A DNA stretch of 64,000 bases from Clostridium_AM sp900759715 (lineage in GTDB: Bacteria > Bacillota > Clostridia > Clostridiales > Clostridiaceae): NCBI GenBank assembly GCA_900759715.1, contig CAAEXF010000103.1, positions 62,001-126,000 of the forward strand, given 5' to 3'. The position numbers and the translations under genes are program-made. The stretch's first letter is position 1. Each line of letters begins with the position of its first letter. The notes beneath the pieces were generated by a model. It saw only the letters and a program-made list of their open reading frames with translations, made no database searches and was not told the DNA's origin. Positions 1 to 8,893 of this stretch are shown piece after piece.

Positions 1-383
1 TCTCTTCTTCCATCCTCAAATAATAAAAATAATGATTTTTCTGGTAATGCCTTCCCCTTCTTATAGTAATCTAATATATCTTGCTGAGTTATTGTTACAT
101 ATCCATTATCTTTTAATGCTTTTATTTGTTTCTCTAATGCTTCCGTACTTATTAGTGTAGCATCTCCAGTTCTATCTACACCAAAATATGATACCGCAAT
201 AAAACCACTTTTTCTGTCTTTAGAAACAGTATTTGAACTATAGGGCTCATATACTGAAAAGGTATATAATGCTTTTATAATAATTAATAATACTGCACAT
301 AAAATTATCCCTTGAAATGTGCCTCTTATTATCTTAGCTCTGTCCTTTTTTTCAGGAGAAAAATTTTTATTCTTCAAATGCAT
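1..383 (-). CDS. Polysaccharide deacetylase-like membrane protein (3' part outside window)
   Basis: This gene starts at an ATG at 381-383 behind a clear AGGAGG-type ribosome site and runs off the left edge, so only about 127 residues are visible. It begins with a charged N-terminus and one membrane helix (about residues 18-38). An extracellular region follows that contains the NodB-like motif FEDGRR near the cut. In canonical NodB enzymes this motif is TFDDG, so the first Asp is replaced by Glu while the metal-binding Asp is kept. The start overlaps the stop of the upstream glycosyltransferase by 17 bp, so the two are translationally coupled in one exopolysaccharide operon. The likely role is modification or handling of the exported polymer outside the membrane. 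The catalytic half is not visible, so activity cannot be judged. Confidence 0.75.
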   Translation of the reverse strand, partial: MHLKNKNFSPEKKDRAKIIRGTFQGIILCAVLLIIIKALYTFSVYEPYSSNTVSKDRKSGFIAVSYFGVDRTGDATLISTEALEKQIKALKDNGYVTITQQDILDYYKKGKALPEKSLFLLFEDGRR

Positions 384-2253
384 TCTCCTCCTTTTTTATT
401 AGTATTCTAGAACGTTTCCTTTGCTCTTTTTTTCTTTGAGCTTCTATATCACTTGGAGTCATTCTTGTCCCCCAAGTTGATTTCCAAAATGTTACCCATG
501 CTATAGGCATTTGCCAAAGTAATACCGCTTCATAATAAATGCAAAATAACATTCCAAAAATCCAAGTTGTACTTCTTCTAAAGAACATTTGGGCAAAGCT
601 CATCAATAATGCCATCATCAATAATCCAACAAGAAATGTGGTTGGAAATATCTTGTGTACAATTGGTACATAAATTAGGTTATAAGTAAATATTACAGGT
701 GCAGCAATAGGAACAAATACCCCCATATAAAAGAAAGCGGCCATAAAAGGTTCCTTTTTCCACATAAACTTTCCTGCAATAATTGATTCTCTGAGCCATG
801 ACCTTTTCCATCTCATTTGCTGCTTAAGAAATACCTTATACTTATTAGGTACAATAGTAGAGCAAATTGCTGTATCTTGATAACTAGTTCTATATCCATT
901 CAATACAAAATTAGTCATAGCTCTATCATCTCCAAAGGTTGCCTTTTGACCTAAAAATCTTTGATTTATCCATTCATCCATATTATCCATAACTATTTGT
1001 TTTCTGTAGCAGGACAGTGGTCCTGATAAACATGTAACTGCATCAAAATAGGCTTCTGCTGCTTTCATAATTCTAAAAGCAATATAATATCTAACAGACT
1101 GCATTTTAGTTAAATTATTTGTATAAGTATTTGCAACATCGGTTCTACCTGATACCCCACCCATCTTAGGGTCTTTAAAAGGTTGAACCAGATTTCTTAT
1201 TGCAAAAGGATCTAAGAAGCTGTCTGAATCAACAAATACAACTAAGTCATGCTTTGCATTTAAAACTCCCCTGGAAAGAGCGTCTCTTTTCCCTAAGTTC
1301 CTTTCTTGAACAAAATACTTTACCCTGCTTGGAGCATCAAATCTTTCTGCTTCTTTATTTAGTTTCTCTATAGTCTCTTTAATTTTATCTACAGAATTAT
1401 CATTAGAACAATCATCTACAACTATAACTTCTAATTTATCAATAGGATAGTCTTGGTTAATACAGCTTAAAATTGTGTTTTCTATCCATTCCTCTTCATT
1501 AAAGCAAGGAATAATAATTGTTACACCTGGTGTGTAATTAACATCTATTGGAATAGGCTTGTACAAAACACCAAATAAATATCTACTTAATAAAAATACA
1601 GCTGCAATAATACTATATAGATATAGCCACTTATTAAACCTAAAGTATAAAACACTTTCCGCACGCATTAATATAATGAATATACTTATAAACAATAATA
1701 ATAAGCTAGATGCAGCTAGTATATACCTATCCTTCTTTCTACCGGAATATTGTGATAAGCTTTCAGTAAATTCTATGCCGCATATTATTTTCCCATCTGC
1801 TGTAATAGAATTCCGAACCTTTTTCCCATTAATTTTAACATTCATTTCATATCCTTCTGGCATAGAACCAGGTAGTACTTTGAATCTTAATTTAATACTA
1901 TTAGAATCGCTAATTATATCTAATTGCTCTTGATCTTTTAATTCTAGTAAAATTCCTGTAGTAGAAACATCTAAGGATTTAACTGTAAATGTACTGCTGC
2001 CTTTTTGGCTTTTACATATTATTTCAACGTCAGTTTGCATTACATATCTTATTCCAGCTTTTTTACTTTTTATAAATGAATCAGGATCACCATCATAATC
2101 CTCTAATACCTTTTTTCCTCTACGATCAACACTGGTTCTTATAGCTTCTTTATCCGGAACATTTGCCAGTAGTCTTCTATCTCTGCGTGGATTTAAAAGA
2201 ATATCCTCAGCTTTGCCTTTGTTCTTTTTTAGTATCTTATGTTTTAACCTCAT
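367..2253 (-). CDS. PilZ-domain processive family 2 glycosyltransferase (exopolysaccharide synthase)
   Basis: A 628-residue membrane glycosyltransferase. Residues about 64-165 look like a PilZ c-di-GMP-binding domain: DVSTTG at 95-100 fits the DxSxxG motif, and Arg69 fits the second Arg of RxxxR, whose first Arg appears to be Lys65. Two membrane helices follow (about 177-196 and 209-228), then a GT2 domain from 241 with VDD 269-271, DSD 342-344, GDDR 441-444 and the QxxRW signature at 488-492, as in cellulose, hyaluronan and poly-GlcNAc synthases. The C-terminal third has several more membrane helices. Known family members make and export a beta-linked polymer from a UDP-sugar, and PilZ suggests activation by c-di-GMP. 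BcsA carries PilZ at the C-terminus, so the N-terminal placement here is different. It lies 29 bp after the triple-NodB gene and overlaps the next deacetylase-like gene. The sugar used is unknown. Confidence 0.88.
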   Translation of the reverse strand: MRLKHKILKKNKGKAEDILLNPRRDRRLLANVPDKEAIRTSVDRRGKKVLEDYDGDPDSFIKSKKAGIRYVMQTDVEIICKSQKGSSTFTVKSLDVSTTGILLELKDQEQLDIISDSNSIKLRFKVLPGSMPEGYEMNVKINGKKVRNSITADGKIICGIEFTESLSQYSGRKKDRYILAASSLLLLFISIFIILMRAESVLYFRFNKWLYLYSIIAAVFLLSRYLFGVLYKPIPIDVNYTPGVTIIIPCFNEEEWIENTILSCINQDYPIDKLEVIVVDDCSNDNSVDKIKETIEKLNKEAERFDAPSRVKYFVQERNLGKRDALSRGVLNAKHDLVVFVDSDSFLDPFAIRNLVQPFKDPKMGGVSGRTDVANTYTNNLTKMQSVRYYIAFRIMKAAEAYFDAVTCLSGPLSCYRKQIVMDNMDEWINQRFLGQKATFGDDRAMTNFVLNGYRTSYQDTAICSTIVPNKYKVFLKQQMRWKRSWLRESIIAGKFMWKKEPFMAAFFYMGVFVPIAAPVIFTYNLIYVPIVHKIFPTTFLVGLLMMALLMSFAQMFFRRSTTWIFGMLFCIYYEAVLLWQMPIAWVTFWKSTWGTRMTPSDIEAQRKKEQRKRSRILIKKEENAFEE

Positions 2254-2282
2254 TCCTCAAACTCCTAATTTAATATATAGAA

Positions 2283-4895
2283 TTATTTTTCTAAATAATC
2301 ACTTAACTTTGCAATTTTATATTTCTCTCCATACAATCCTTTTTCATTGTTAGTTAAGAATATATCTAAAGCTTCAGCGGTATAATAAGCTTGGTCATTC
2401 ATATGCATTACTATTACGTTTCCCTTATTTTTAACTAGTCCATCTTTTATGTAATCAACAATATCCTGTGCAGAAGGCCTTTCATAGTCATGAGTTGTAA
2501 TATTTCCACTAATAGTGTATTTATAGCCACTTTCATATACAGCAGCTAACCCTTCTTTTCTTAAAAGCAAGGTAGGTGGTCTAAAATATGGTCTCAATGA
2601 ATGTAAATCACCTATTACACTTTCCATAACGTCATAAGATTTAACTAAGGACTCTTCAAGTTCTTTCCTGTTAGTACCCAAAAGCTCATGGTTATAATTA
2701 TGGCTTCCGATATCATGACCATTTAAAGCAATGGTTCTAAGTAGGTTTGGGTTAGCATTTGATATACCGCTATTAATATCCGCATATTTTGATATTACAA
2801 AGAAGCTTGCCTTTACATTATGTTTATTTAATACATCTAGTATTTCGTTTATTACTGGGTCTCCTCCCCAGTCATCAAAGGTAAAGAATATAACATTTTC
2901 ACCCTTTGTATCAATAGTTCCACTTTTATCAATAGATAGTTTTTCCTCTTCACTAAAGTCACTTAAATCTATATACTCATTACCTATATAATTTGTTTTC
3001 ATCATTTTTAGAGCTTCTTCATAGGTTCTTTCCTTCATAGGAACTGGATTGCTTGTAATATTATATCTACCGAACTGTGATGATGTCTGAATAGTATTTT
3101 GTAAGTTTCCTAAGGTTACTATAGAATAACCTAATGGCTTTTGAGCTAAATCATAGCCTTTTGATTTTTCATTATGCCTACCAATATAACCATTTTGCAC
3201 ATAATTTTTAGTTACTAGCTCAATTATATTGGCAACAAGCTCATTATTTTTAAATAAGTTAGAGTCTAATCTAAAGTAAACTATTTCTCCCTTTCGAAGT
3301 GATACATATGAATTTATATTGAAATAATCAGACACGATGTCTTCAGCACTCATATCTTTGTATTTGTTAATAATAGGTGCCTTTGTGTAGGTAAATAATT
3401 CATAATTCTTAAGAGATGGAATATTAGTTACTGCTGATAAGGCTTCTTGAATTTGAGGATCTACATACCCATACCCAGCCATATATGCATTTGTATTTAT
3501 TCCTTTTTCTTTTAACAATTTATCCACTTCATATATTTCTTTACAAATTTCTTCTGTTGATTTATTTAATAAAGTTAAATTAGCTGTTATTCCGCCGTTT
3601 CCAATTTCATGACCTTTGCTTAAGATTTTGTTTATTCTATCGGGATATTTTAATATTTCTTCTTTTGTTACAAAAAATGTTCCCTTCGCATTAAGTTTTT
3701 CAAGTGTATCTAATACTTTATCTAAACTAGCTTCATTGCTTAATCCTCTAAATGTATATGCTAAAGACTTTTCGGTAGTATAAAATTCTGAAACAATAGG
3801 AGCTTGTTTTTTATTATTTTTTTCTACTAATTCTTTAAAATTTATTGAATCTATATCATTATTAGCTTCTTTGCTTGTCTCATTATTTGCTTCCTTATTT
3901 TCTGCTTTGTTTCCTAATGTATTTTTTTCAACCGGTTTATTATTTAATATGTTCTTTTTAGTATATTCATTATTTGATACATTTTTTATTTTTTGTGGTT
4001 TATTGTATTTTTGAGCACTTGAGAACTCAGATACTTTAACAACAGTTTTATTTTGCTCGTCTATTGATTTTAAAATCCATTCTACTGTTTGTGTAATAGC
4101 AACTTCTTTTTCCTCTTTACTCTTTTCCTCATTTATACCAGCCTGCTTATCTATTGCTGGTTTCTCTTCTGCTCTTTTCTCCCCGTATTCAGCGCTATCA
4201 AGAACACCTTCTAATTTTATAGAGATTATTGTTCCTTTTTCTAAGTTCTTTACATACCCATATGCTTGGTCATAATTTTTAAAACTTTGATAACTTAAAT
4301 AATGATTGCTATTAACAACATATTTATTCCCTGATGCATAAGCTGCTGTTAGGATATTGTCATTATAGACAGTAGAATTACACTTTAGTAAAACAGGATC
4401 TTTTCCAGTTATAGATTTTAAAATCTTATTAGTTCTGCAAAAATCAGTAACCAAGTCTTTTGAGGATAATTTCTCCATATTCTTAGTCCAAGAAAGAGTT
4501 CCACTTCCTATATCATGTCCATCTTTTTGAATCATTTTCACTATACTAGGATCCTCAGCTGCTTTAATTCCTGGAATAAAAAATGTTGCCTTAATTCCAT
4601 GTTCATCTAACATATGTATTATTTTATCCATAGTATCTTTATCACTAAGTCCCTCAAAGGATAATGATACTACATTTGATGATGCATCAACATTTGTTAT
4701 AAACTCTGCCTTTTTACTGCTATCTAATGAGCTTAATGCCTTTTTAATTTCCTCTGATGCATCATAATTACTTTTTTTACTTATTACTATTTTTCCTGAG
4801 CTAGTATTTACACTATAATTTTTATATATAAAGATACCTGTAAAAATGCTTGCTGATAAAATTATAGTAGTAACAATAATACGATTTTTGTTCAT
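2283..4895 (-). CDS. Exported protein with three tandem polysaccharide-deacetylase (NodB) domains, only the third intact
   Basis: An 870-residue protein with an N-terminal signal-anchor helix (about 5-25). Domain 1 (about 74-225) has SFEGL at 79-83 where NodB enzymes have TFDDG, and SGTLS where the HxxxH metal motif should be. Domain 2 (about 376-560) has TFRGL at 381-385 and GNGGIT near 432. Both keep the fold markers (KATFF or KGTFF, GH(D/E)IG) but lack the metal and catalytic residues. A low-complexity Lys/Asn/Glu linker (about 240-365) separates them. Domain 3 (about 666-865) is complete: TFDDW 672-676, SHNYNH 731-736, RPYFRPP 768-774 and a late His at 831. The likely role is extracellular deacetylation of the glycan made by the adjacent synthase, with domains 1 and 2 binding polymer. 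It is the first gene of the operon, with GAGGTG upstream of the ATG. Confidence 0.85.
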   Translation of the reverse strand: MNKNRIIVTTIILSASIFTGIFIYKNYSVNTSSGKIVISKKSNYDASEEIKKALSSLDSSKKAEFITNVDASSNVVSLSFEGLSDKDTMDKIIHMLDEHGIKATFFIPGIKAAEDPSIVKMIQKDGHDIGSGTLSWTKNMEKLSSKDLVTDFCRTNKILKSITGKDPVLLKCNSTVYNDNILTAAYASGNKYVVNSNHYLSYQSFKNYDQAYGYVKNLEKGTIISIKLEGVLDSAEYGEKRAEEKPAIDKQAGINEEKSKEEKEVAITQTVEWILKSIDEQNKTVVKVSEFSSAQKYNKPQKIKNVSNNEYTKKNILNNKPVEKNTLGNKAENKEANNETSKEANNDIDSINFKELVEKNNKKQAPIVSEFYTTEKSLAYTFRGLSNEASLDKVLDTLEKLNAKGTFFVTKEEILKYPDRINKILSKGHEIGNGGITANLTLLNKSTEEICKEIYEVDKLLKEKGINTNAYMAGYGYVDPQIQEALSAVTNIPSLKNYELFTYTKAPIINKYKDMSAEDIVSDYFNINSYVSLRKGEIVYFRLDSNLFKNNELVANIIELVTKNYVQNGYIGRHNEKSKGYDLAQKPLGYSIVTLGNLQNTIQTSSQFGRYNITSNPVPMKERTYEEALKMMKTNYIGNEYIDLSDFSEEEKLSIDKSGTIDTKGENVIFFTFDDWGGDPVINEILDVLNKHNVKASFFVISKYADINSGISNANPNLLRTIALNGHDIGSHNYNHELLGTNRKELEESLVKSYDVMESVIGDLHSLRPYFRPPTLLLRKEGLAAVYESGYKYTISGNITTHDYERPSAQDIVDYIKDGLVKNKGNVIVMHMNDQAYYTAEALDIFLTNNEKGLYGEKYKIAKLSDYLEK

Positions 4896-5263
4896 ATTTC
4901 ACCTCACAATTATAACCTTCATTTAATTAACTTTGGTTATGAAACTCCTTCTCCTATCGTCGAATGAGTACTCGCTGAGTAAGCGACTCACTTCAAATCA
5001 GAGATTTGAGTTCTCTGCTTAAGCGATCATCTCAAAATCACAGATTTTGGATGCCTGCTTATGCAAAAATAAATTTTCGTCAAGTTCCTCTAAGGGTACG
5101 GGACTTTTCGCTTTTGGATTCAATTGTTTCAACATATAGTATTCTAGTACCTTTTTAAGGTAAATTTTTCTGTATAACACTCCCATTTTAGAGTTATGTA
5201 TACATATTGTAACTTATTTTTACTTTTTTATCAAAATAAAATTAACACTAAATAGGTATATTT
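4896..5263. promoter_or_regulatory. Upstream region of the exopolysaccharide operon with a repeat A copy
   Basis: No gene is visible. The leader and promoter of the leftward exopolysaccharide operon must lie here. Most of 4937-5064 is occupied by a copy of repeat family A. The stretch 5070-5260 is AT-rich and otherwise featureless. I could not single out a convincing promoter. Confidence 0.4.
4937..5064 (+). repeat. Dispersed repeat family A, copy A1
   Basis: This copy starts with TATGAAACTCCTTCTCC and consists of short modules containing small palindromes, such as AAATCAGAGATTTG and AAAATCACAGATTTTG, joined by GCTTAAGCGATCATCTC. The same modules recur at 21052-21224, 37741-37879 (opposite strand) and 56958-57186, always intergenic. 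It sits just upstream of the exopolysaccharide operon start. Confidence 0.8.
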
Positions 5264-5405
5264 TTATAAACAGGATTCTTGGCTTCAGGTGGAGTTTTAA
5301 ATTCCATCTGAAGCTTAGAAGTCGTTATCCAGGGACATAGCCGCTCTTTACTCCCACTTGAAGAAAAGCGATGGGAGTATTAGAGCGGGTAAGTCATCGG
5401 ATAAA
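5264..5405 (+). repeat. Dispersed structured repeat family B, copy B1
   Basis: About 142 bp, nearly identical to 43115-43250 and related to 9828-10061. It holds two strong hairpins. One is CTTCAG(g)TGGA...TCCATCTGAAG. The other is CCGCTCTTTACTCCC pairing with GGGAGTATTAGAGCGG. A short outer pairing joins TTATCC to GGATAA. No reading frame is evident. It may be a non-autonomous mobile element or encode a structured RNA. Confidence 0.8.
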
Positions 5406-5467
5406 GATCTATATAAAGTAATGAGCTGCAGCCCTGCCTATAATGTTTGGCAGCGGATAATACAAAA

Positions 5468-5500
5468 AGAGTGTCTTAAAACATCAGTTTAAGACACTCT
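5468..5500 (-). terminator. Intrinsic terminator of the 65-aa gene
   Basis: A perfect 13-bp stem (AGAGTGTCTTAAA / TTTAAGACACTCT) with a 7-nt loop. Read on the minus strand it is followed by TTTTTG. It lies about 50 bp past the stop of the small gene at 5553. Confidence 0.8.
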
Positions 5501-5552
5501 CTTCTCTTTATTAAAGTACATATGTTAACTAGTTATGAAATTTTCCACTTTT

Positions 5553-5750
5553 CTATCCATTCATTTCATTTTTTGTTTCTATCTTATCTACAATGACATT
5601 AATGCTTGCTTTGACAAAATCTACTGCCTGAATCTTACTCTGTCCCTTATGTTTAACTTCTTTATCTCCTTTTCTGGCAATTGCCTTATATGGGTAATTC
5701 TTTTCATGATTCTCTAGAACCGTTATTTCATATCCTCTATATTGTTCCAT
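5553..5750 (-). CDS. Small hypothetical protein, 65 aa
   Basis: A short basic and charged cytoplasmic protein without signal or membrane segment. I do not recognise the family. A purine-rich GGGGG site stands 8 bp before the ATG and a strong terminator follows the stop, which together support a real single-gene transcript. The first half alternates hydrophobic and charged residues (EITVLENHEKNYPYKAI), suggesting a small beta-sheet domain. The second half (QAVDFVKASINVIVDKIE) reads as an amphipathic helix. No function is assigned. Confidence 0.6.
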   Translation of the reverse strand: MEQYRGYEITVLENHEKNYPYKAIARKGDKEVKHKGQSKIQAVDFVKASINVIVDKIETKNEMNG

Positions 5751-6183
5751 AAGACATACCCCCTTCTATGAGATTATTATATCATATTCTTAATAGTTTG
5801 AATATTATAAAATATTTTATACTCATAAATTTTGACCTCAAAAAATTCTGGGGTTATTTTTATGTAAAAAATAAGCTGGTAATATAGCACCAGCTTTTTA
5901 AATTAAAAAATACATTTGCCATGAATAATAGCACTTTATTCTTAGGGTAAGGTCAATGATACAAAAATAGTTTAAGCAAATAATAAATTTTTATGTATTA
6001 TAAAAAAGAGACTAGCCTCTAGAAGCTAATCTCAATTCTTTAAGGAAGTAATATACACATATATTCTTTCAATATTCTCTTAAATCTTATAAGTTGAATA
6101 AATTACTATAATTATTTATTAATTATAGGTTACCATATAATTTAGATTGGAATTTAATATTTTACAAAAGAAGGTGATTCATC
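5751..6183. other. Divergent intergenic region with two orphan hairpins
   Basis: 433 bp between the leftward 65-aa gene and the rightward deacetylase gene. It holds a terminator-like hairpin at 5873-5896 (AAGCTGGT / ACCAGCTT followed by TTTTAAA, and T-rich on the other strand too) and a second imperfect hairpin at about 6007-6035 (GAGACTAGCC / AAGCTAATCTC). Neither lies behind a visible gene, so a small RNA could end here. The promoters of both flanking genes must also lie in this stretch. Confidence 0.4.
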
Positions 6184-6981
6184 ATGAAGAGATTTGCCAA
6201 GCATCCATATATTGTATTTATAATCACATTATTGTTTATGTGTGTAAATAGCAGAGCTAATGTATATGGAGATGAACTAAACATATTTGATAACAGCCTC
6301 AAAAACCAAAATAGTACAGAGTGCCCTAAAGAAGTATTTTTAACTTTTGATGATGGTCCTAGTGTAAATAACACCAGAAAAATATTAAAAATATTAAATG
6401 ATAACAACATAAAAGCTACTTTCTTTGTAGTAGGACTAAAGTGTGAAGAAAATCCTATCATACTAAAAGAGCTAAGTGATAATGGTATGAGCATTGGTGT
6501 ACATACTTATTCACATAATTATAAAAAAATATATGGAAGCTTAGAATCCTATATAGATGATTATGAAGCATGTAAAAATACAATACAAAAAATAACTAAT
6601 AAAGAGCCTATACATTATATTAGGTTTCCAGGTGGATCTAATAATCCTATGGCAAGAAAAGCAACCTTAGATTCAATAAAAAAAACTTTAAATGATAAGG
6701 GAATAAAATATGTAGATTGGAATGTTTGTTCAGGTGATGCAGATGCTCACGAAGTACCTGTTAATAAAATAAAACGAAATGTCAAAAATCAATGCCAAAA
6801 TAAAAAGATTGCAGTAATACTTATGCATGATACGTATTATAAACATTTTACAGTAGAATCACTACCTGAAATAATAACATATTTAAAAAATGAAGGATTT
6901 GTTTTTAGAACTTTTGGTGACTTAAGTGAAGCAGAGGAGAAAGAAATGATGAACATTGAAATAATAAACAAAAAACAATAG
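6184..6981 (+). CDS. Secreted polysaccharide deacetylase (peptidoglycan N-acetylglucosamine deacetylase type)
   Basis: A 265-residue protein with an N-terminal hydrophobic signal (about 8-24) and one complete NodB domain: TFDDGPS 54-60 (catalytic and metal Asp), HTYSH 107-111 (metal His pair), RFPGGS 147-152, DWNVCSGD near 178 and LMHD 213-216 (catalytic His). Family members remove acetyl groups from cell-wall or capsule amino sugars outside the membrane, changing lysozyme sensitivity. Unlike the two degenerate domains of the protein at 2283-4895, all catalytic residues are present. It is transcribed alone, with a GAAGGTGATTC ribosome site. The exact polymer (peptidoglycan or exopolysaccharide) is not decidable from sequence. 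Confidence 0.88.
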   Translation: MKRFAKHPYIVFIITLLFMCVNSRANVYGDELNIFDNSLKNQNSTECPKEVFLTFDDGPSVNNTRKILKILNDNNIKATFFVVGLKCEENPIILKELSDNGMSIGVHTYSHNYKKIYGSLESYIDDYEACKNTIQKITNKEPIHYIRFPGGSNNPMARKATLDSIKKTLNDKGIKYVDWNVCSGDADAHEVPVNKIKRNVKNQCQNKKIAVILMHDTYYKHFTVESLPEIITYLKNEGFVFRTFGDLSEAEEKEMMNIEIINKKQ

Positions 6982-6997
6982 CATCCTGTGAAGCTGC

Positions 6998-7026
6998 AAA
7001 GGGCGAGAGTAAAAATATCGCCCTTT
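6998..7026. terminator. Hairpin between convergent genes
   Basis: AAAGGGCGA pairs with TCGCCCTTT (9-bp stem, 11-nt loop), placed between the ends of the rightward deacetylase gene and the leftward pentapeptide gene. It lacks a long T tract but is positioned to act in both directions. Confidence 0.5.
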
Positions 7027-7050
7027 ACTCTAAAGTCTACATATATTATC

Positions 7051-7704
7051 TTATTTTAATACAACTCCAAGCAGACCAACAATTAAAGCAGCCTGGTCAT
7101 ATGATATTATTGCACCTTGAACATCTTCTATTCCTGCAGAAATGCCATCAATACTGCAGCTGGTAAAATCTATTCCTTTTAGTTTAGTATTAAAGAATTG
7201 ACTCTGTATAATATCAGTATCTTTAAATTCAACTTTAGAAAATTTACTTTGGTAAAACTCAGCATAGGGGATCTGACAATTGCTGAAGATCGTCTGTTTG
7301 AGATCTGTAAATCTAAATAATGTATATTTTCCACTACACTGATCAAACGCAACATTTTTACAGGCTGCTTCTGTGAAATTGCTTCCTGTAAGCTTGCAGT
7401 TTATGAATTCTGCTCTATGTATTGAAGAATCACTTAGATTAACATTGGATAGGTCGCAGTTTTCAAATCTTACATCTAAGAGTTCTGCCTGTTCAAGTGA
7501 TATATTTATAAACTTTACATTCCTGAATATTACTTCATTGAATGAAACTCCTTTAGCATCAATGTTTTCAAAGAAGCTGTCCTTCACCAATATAGAGGAA
7601 ATTGAATCATAATCAGAGATGCCTTTTTCTAACAAATCAAATTCAGGTAGTTTGTCGTTAATTTTTGGCTTTAGTATTTTAGATGCATTTTTATTTTCAA
7701 CCAT
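7051..7704 (-). CDS. Pentapeptide-repeat protein
   Basis: A 217-residue cytoplasmic protein, nearly all of it tandem pentapeptide repeats of the A(D/N)LXX type (for example NVNLSDSSIHRAEFINCKL), predicted to fold as a right-handed square beta-helix. It ends with the segment DQAALIVGLLGVVLK, a common C-terminal cap in Firmicute pentapeptide proteins. Some family members mimic DNA and protect gyrase (Qnr, MfpA), but most have no known function and nothing here identifies a target. It is single-gene and convergent with the deacetylase gene. A copy of repeat C separates it from the AraC gene upstream. Confidence 0.85.
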   Translation of the reverse strand: MVENKNASKILKPKINDKLPEFDLLEKGISDYDSISSILVKDSFFENIDAKGVSFNEVIFRNVKFINISLEQAELLDVRFENCDLSNVNLSDSSIHRAEFINCKLTGSNFTEAACKNVAFDQCSGKYTLFRFTDLKQTIFSNCQIPYAEFYQSKFSKVEFKDTDIIQSQFFNTKLKGIDFTSCSIDGISAGIEDVQGAIISYDQAALIVGLLGVVLK

Positions 7705-7813
7705 TTTGTATTTTATCTCTCCCTTGTAACTTATTTATTGTTTAATAAATAATTATAGCATATATACTGTTTAAGAGGACATAAATTACAATTGGACAGC
7801 AATTACATAATAT

Positions 7814-7922
7814 TTATTAAATAAAAAGAACCATAAGCAGATTAATGATTAAAAATCCACTTACAGTTCTTTCATAATAGAGCACGTAATAATCTAAGCT
7901 GCACCACCATAGATAACATCTA
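7814..7922 (+). repeat. Dispersed repeat family C, copy C1
   Basis: About 109 bp, nearly identical to 13930-14033. The left half forms an imperfect hairpin (AGAACCATAAGCAGATT against AATCCACTTACAGTTCT). The right half contains about three 19-21 bp units (for example GTAATAATCTAAGCTGCAC). A truncated relative lies at 17597-17652. Confidence 0.8.
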
Positions 7923-7926
7923 TACT

Positions 7927-8787
7927 TTACTGTTTTTTAACTACTGGTAACCATACTTCAGTTTTATAATTCTCAGATGTTGAATCTCCTTCAGGATATA
8001 CTTCTATGTCTGGAGCATCAGCATACTCATATCCTGATGTTGGTAGCCACTCAGTAACAATACGTTTTTGCAGTTCTTGAATAGCATTAGGTATAGGTCC
8101 TATACATTCAAAAATTGCCCATGTTGCAGCAGGTACTTCATATTCGTACATATTCTCTGGTATTGGTTTATCAGTGGAACATGCGATATAATAATCAAAA
8201 TCTTTCCCATTCATACAAGTGCTAACACCAAGTACACCATAGGGCTCTTTATTAGACAATTGACAAACCCTTTCAAACATACCATTTTGGAAGGTTTCTG
8301 CCCAAAATTGCGGCACTCGAACAAAGTTTTCTTCCACATTCAATTCCATATGTTCCTTTGCTCCTACAATTCTAAATGCTTCTTTTTTTACAATTTTATA
8401 ATTCATTTCTTCATCTCCTTTAATCGAAATTAAGAATATCATGCGTGGATAAGCCTTAAGTTTAACACCATCAGTTTTTGCACCAGAAGGCGATATACCG
8501 TGAATATTTTGAAATGCACGTGAAAAGGAAGTAGGCGATTCATAACCATACTTTAGTGCCAAATCAATAATTCTTATATCGCTGTTTTGCAATTCAAAAG
8601 CTGCTAAAGTCATACGCCTGCGCCTAATATATTCAGCCAGTGGTATATTTGCAATATAAGAAAACATTCGCTGAAAATGAAAAACTGAACAACAGGCAAT
8701 TTTAGCTGCATAATCATAATCTATCTGACCTGTTAAATTATCTTCTATATAACTTATAGATTTATTCAGCTTATCCAACCACTCCAT
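7927..8787 (-). CDS. AraC-family regulator with GyrI-like effector-binding domain
   Basis: 286 residues. Two AraC helix-turn-helix units occupy about 1-105, with the typical FHFQRMF, AEYIRRRRM and GYESPTSFSRAFQ...G(I)SP segments. A C-terminal GyrI/SOB-like effector domain spans about 128-286, with characteristic segments including AFRIVGAKEH and EYEVPAATWAIFECIGP. Related proteins (BmrR and Rob-like) bind small hydrophobic or cationic drugs and activate efflux or stress genes. The start ATG follows GGAGATGATGAG. There is no adjacent efflux gene, so its target and ligand are unknown. Confidence 0.9.
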   Translation of the reverse strand: MEWLDKLNKSISYIEDNLTGQIDYDYAAKIACCSVFHFQRMFSYIANIPLAEYIRRRRMTLAAFELQNSDIRIIDLALKYGYESPTSFSRAFQNIHGISPSGAKTDGVKLKAYPRMIFLISIKGDEEMNYKIVKKEAFRIVGAKEHMELNVEENFVRVPQFWAETFQNGMFERVCQLSNKEPYGVLGVSTCMNGKDFDYYIACSTDKPIPENMYEYEVPAATWAIFECIGPIPNAIQELQKRIVTEWLPTSGYEYADAPDIEVYPEGDSTSENYKTEVWLPVVKKQ

Positions 8788-8893
8788 CTCATCATCTCCT
8801 TCAATTAAAGTATACTTAGAAACAATTCTATTGTCCTCTCAATTTGTGCCCAAAAATGTATGCCTAAATATAGCTTTTTATATTTATCTTTTT

